Source: JBHIDJ01 sp046760105 (GTDB lineage Bacteria; Pseudomonadota; Gammaproteobacteria; Acidiferrobacterales; SPGG2). From it: 64,000 nt of DNA. The notes below the pieces were generated by a model. That model searched no databases. It was given only the letters and a program-made list of their open reading frames with translations, and was not told the DNA's origin. Below, in pieces: positions 62,267 to 64,000 of this stretch. Where the stretch lies: NCBI GenBank assembly GCA_046760105.1, contig JBHIDJ010000008.1, forward strand, positions 3,718 to 67,717. Reading direction: 5' to 3'. The position numbers and the translations under genes were made by a program. Within the stretch, counting starts at the first letter, position 1; every line of letters starts with the position of its first letter.

Positions 62267-62416
62267 CTAAACAGGAAATAGACCCGACAAATCGCAGAAA
62301 TATTTCAACCTTCGGTCAGCCGATAAATGCAGTGCATCGTCTGACTTAAAGCGGATGTTAGGCTGACGTTCCCGGCATAGACATCCGCCTAACACGCTTT
62401 CGGTCTGCTCAGCCAT
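62267..62416 (-). CDS. Uncharacterised 49-residue ORF with strong ribosome binding site
   Basis: AAAGGAGG stands 7 bases before this ATG, and the frame runs to a TAG at 62267. The peptide begins MAEQTESVLGGCLCRERQP and ends DLSGLFPV; Cys residues lie in GGCLC and FCDLS. GGCLC recalls the start of GFA-type zinc proteins, but the rest does not follow. It ends 24 bases before DUF3179 on the same strand. It may be a real small protein or the stump of a gene. Confidence 0.5.
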   Translation of the reverse strand: MAEQTESVLGGCLCRERQPNIRFKSDDALHLSADRRLKYFCDLSGLFPV

Positions 62417-62448
62417 GGCCTGCCTCCTTTCGATTCAGCTGTTGGCGC

Positions 62449-63006
62449 TTAGCCGCTCCGACCGAGCACACGACGGGCCGCAGCCATGATCTCGTCCGGC
62501 TCGGCCATTCGACCCACGCCCGACGCCCCCGATGCCAGCCGCCCCTCTGCAGGCCCCACGAGCGTGACGTCGAGCAGTCGCTGCAAACGCTCCACGTTGG
62601 CCTGGGTCATCGGGTTGGTCCACATCCGACTCTCCATGGCCGGTGCCAGAAGGATGGGTGCTTCGCTGGCGAGAGCCGTCGTGGTTAGCATGTCGTCTGC
62701 GAAGCCTGTCGCGAGCTTTGCGATCGTGTTGGCGGTCGCAGGGGCGATGATGACGAGCTCGGCGCGCTTGCCAAGGCTCACATGGCCGATCTCGGTCTCG
62801 GCCAGCGGGGAGAACATCTCCGTGACGACCGGCCGGTGGGTCAGGGCCTCGAACGTGAGCGGTGCGACGAACTCGCGGGCGGCGTCAGTGAGGATCACGT
62901 CAACCTCGGCCGCGCTCTCGACGAGCTCGCTGCACAGCGTGACTGCCTTGTAGGCGGCGATACCACCTGTGACACCTAGAACAACGAATTTGCCTGAAAA
63001 GACCAT
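62449..63006 (-). CDS. Stand-alone CoaC-type flavoprotein
   Basis: A 185-residue flavoprotein of the phosphopantothenoylcysteine decarboxylase fold: VVLGVTGGIAAYKAV, the active-site His in ETEIGHVSLGKRAEL, VIIAPATANTIAKLATGFADD and APAMESRMWTNP. The CoaB synthetase half of the usual CoaBC fusion is absent. Codon use (GCC/CTC/GTC-rich) and residues look more like actinobacterial or chloroflexal CoaC than gammaproteobacterial CoaBC, which suggests transfer. GAGG precedes the ATG. Confidence 0.85.
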   Translation of the reverse strand: MVFSGKFVVLGVTGGIAAYKAVTLCSELVESAAEVDVILTDAAREFVAPLTFEALTHRPVVTEMFSPLAETEIGHVSLGKRAELVIIAPATANTIAKLATGFADDMLTTTALASEAPILLAPAMESRMWTNPMTQANVERLQRLLDVTLVGPAEGRLASGASGVGRMAEPDEIMAAARRVLGRSG

Positions 63007-63170
63007 GGTTGTAACCTCGTCAAAGCGGGGCTTACGACTTACCTCGGTAGCATGGAGCTCGCATGGGTATCGAAACTGCCTATGTCCTTACAAAAGGCTC
63101 CCGACACTTCTTTTCTCATAGCTGCCACGCATCCGAGGATAAGTGCACCAACGAGGTATCAGCTTGGCGA

Positions 63171-63461
63171 TCAAATAGCTAGGGCTTCCAAGAGTTCCTC
63201 TCGTCCCAGTTTTGCCGCAACGATCTCCTCTTTCTTTCGCTTCGACAATCTCTTGACACAACTCTCCGCTTTTAGGGCAAGAGCACGGCTTCCGATCTTC
63301 GCTTGATATGCAAGCTCAAGTGGTCGCTTCGAACGCAAGTACTTCGCTCCCTTGTTACCAGCCTCTTGGTGCTCGATTAGTCGGCGAGTTACATCGGTGG
63401 CAATCCCAGTGTATAGGGTGCCGTGCCGTGTTCTAATCAAGTACAGGTACCATTCGCACAT
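63171..63461 (-). CDS. GIY-YIG family nuclease (UPF0213)
   Basis: A 96-residue single-domain protein starting MCEWYLYLIRTRHGTLYTGIA, the GIY-YIG core with Tyr residues in place, then IEHQEAGNKGAKYLRSKRPLELAY, the conserved Arg/Glu-containing block of the YhbQ/UPF0213 group. The ATG at 63461 removes 17 unconserved residues of the longer frame. Base use is lower in GC than the neighbour. DNA binding and cleavage are assumed from family only. Confidence 0.88.
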   Translation of the reverse strand: MCEWYLYLIRTRHGTLYTGIATDVTRRLIEHQEAGNKGAKYLRSKRPLELAYQAKIGSRALALKAESCVKRLSKRKKEEIVAAKLGREELLEALAI

Positions 63462-63749
63462 AAGCGAAAAACTAACGGTGGAAATGGGCTGCAGGGCGGC
63501 GCCTCGTGGCACCCTGTCAGCACGATTCGCTAGTTAGATTGAACAATAGCCCCTTCATTAAGTGCTCTCAATATTCGATCGCATACAGTTTTTCTCCATG
63601 CTTCCAATCCTCCAGCCGTTATCCCCCTCAGAACTTTCTCTTCGTTGGATTTCATGACTCAAAACCTTCTTTCATTCCCGACGGCGCTCCTGCTTCGCGA
63701 GGCTCGGATTCATTGCTCCGGCTTCGCAGGGAGGGGCCGGTCCGCCGAT

Positions 63750-64000
63750 TCATTTGGCGCAGCGAAAACCGATGTGCCGATGTCCATGATGGACTGCGCG
63801 TGAGAACCCTGCCCGAAAAAAGCCCGTCAGCTTCTCCGGCGACGTATCGAAGACATAGTCTCCGCCCCGCGTGACCCGTTCCCCCGACACGGCCTGATCT
63901 TCACGACCGTCATCCGACGCGTACGGGTAAGGGCGATAAAGAGAGCTCGTCCACTCGGCGAGGCTCCCCGCCAGATCGTGAATGCCCTCCGGAGTCGCTC
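63750..64000 (-). CDS. Formylglycine-generating enzyme (SUMF1) family protein, C-terminal part
   Basis: The frame enters at the right edge and stops at 63750. It encodes GIHDLAGSLAEWTSSLYRPY, then RGGDYVF and the end HRHIGFRCAK, the C-terminal signature of FGE-sulfatase (SUMF1/EgtB-like) domains. The usual Asn of GNVxEW is Ser here. Only 83 residues are visible, so catalytic cysteines cannot be assessed. Confidence 0.85.
   Translation of the reverse strand, partial: ATPEGIHDLAGSLAEWTSSLYRPYPYASDDGREDQAVSGERVTRGGDYVFDTSPEKLTGFFRAGFSRAVHHGHRHIGFRCAK

Overview
The window reads as a chromosomal segment of a gammaproteobacterium of moderately high GC content, probably an uncultured or little-studied lineage. 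Three gene orders support this. They are argH-algZ-algR-hemC-hemD-hemX-hemY (as in Pseudomonas), lptM-lysA-dapF-DUF484-xerC, and coaD-rsmD-M16-M16 divergent from ftsY-ftsE-ftsX-rpoH. I found no tRNA, rRNA, CRISPR array, transposase or prophage genes. Most genes are housekeeping, and most of the interest lies in the intergenic DNA and in a few accessory clusters.

Layout, left to right. 1-6.4 kb: the 5' part of prkA behind a good sigma-54 promoter, a DUF6763 protein, two TM2 membrane proteins, an MTHFS-like protein, rsmE, rsmJ and a DUF4156 protein. 6.6-13.5 kb: a LplT-PlsC fusion, a cupin/dehydrogenase/dehydrogenase set, an orphan GspE/PilB-type ATPase and an acyl-CoA thioesterase. 13.6-26 kb: a broken CYTH gene, a cyclopropane synthase with a TetR regulator opposite, lpxC, then a leftward series from lon to xerC. 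26-29.8 kb: an uncharacterised protein, a YkgJ protein, and an ECF sigma factor operon flanked by two arginine-rich exported proteins, one built of 11-residue tandem repeats. 29.8-39.4 kb: a MazG-like protein, argH, a structured RNA candidate, two tandem AlgZ-type kinases with one AlgR-type regulator, and hemCDXY. 39.4-49.9 kb: an NAD(P)H-flavin-ferredoxin reductase, a GldA/GldG-type ABC system with DUF4340, mutM, a dynamin-like GTPase, gamma-glutamyltransferase and a ferredoxin. 49.9-57.6 kb: coaD, rsmD, paired M16 peptidases, ftsY, ftsEX and rpoH. 57.6-64 kb: two hydrolases, a FIST plus CULT (cereblon-like) pair, DUF3179, a 49-residue ORF, a solo CoaC-type flavoprotein, a GIY-YIG protein and the end of a formylglycine-generating-enzyme-like gene.

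Two points stand out. First, five gaps between co-directional genes (after lysA, lon, the DUF4340 gene, the ferredoxin gene and ftsY) are filled by the same kind of element: a degenerate CAAGNNN heptamer tract, a unique core, then an inverted NNNCTTG tract. The upstream gene's stop codon falls inside or against the first arm, and the lon C-terminus is lengthened by it. A separate GC-rich repeat does the same to the DUF3179 gene. Second, stress regulation is visible in the DNA: a near-perfect CIRCE (HrcA) operator lies over the rpoH promoter region and a sigma-32-like promoter precedes lon, which suggests HrcA acts above sigma-32 here.
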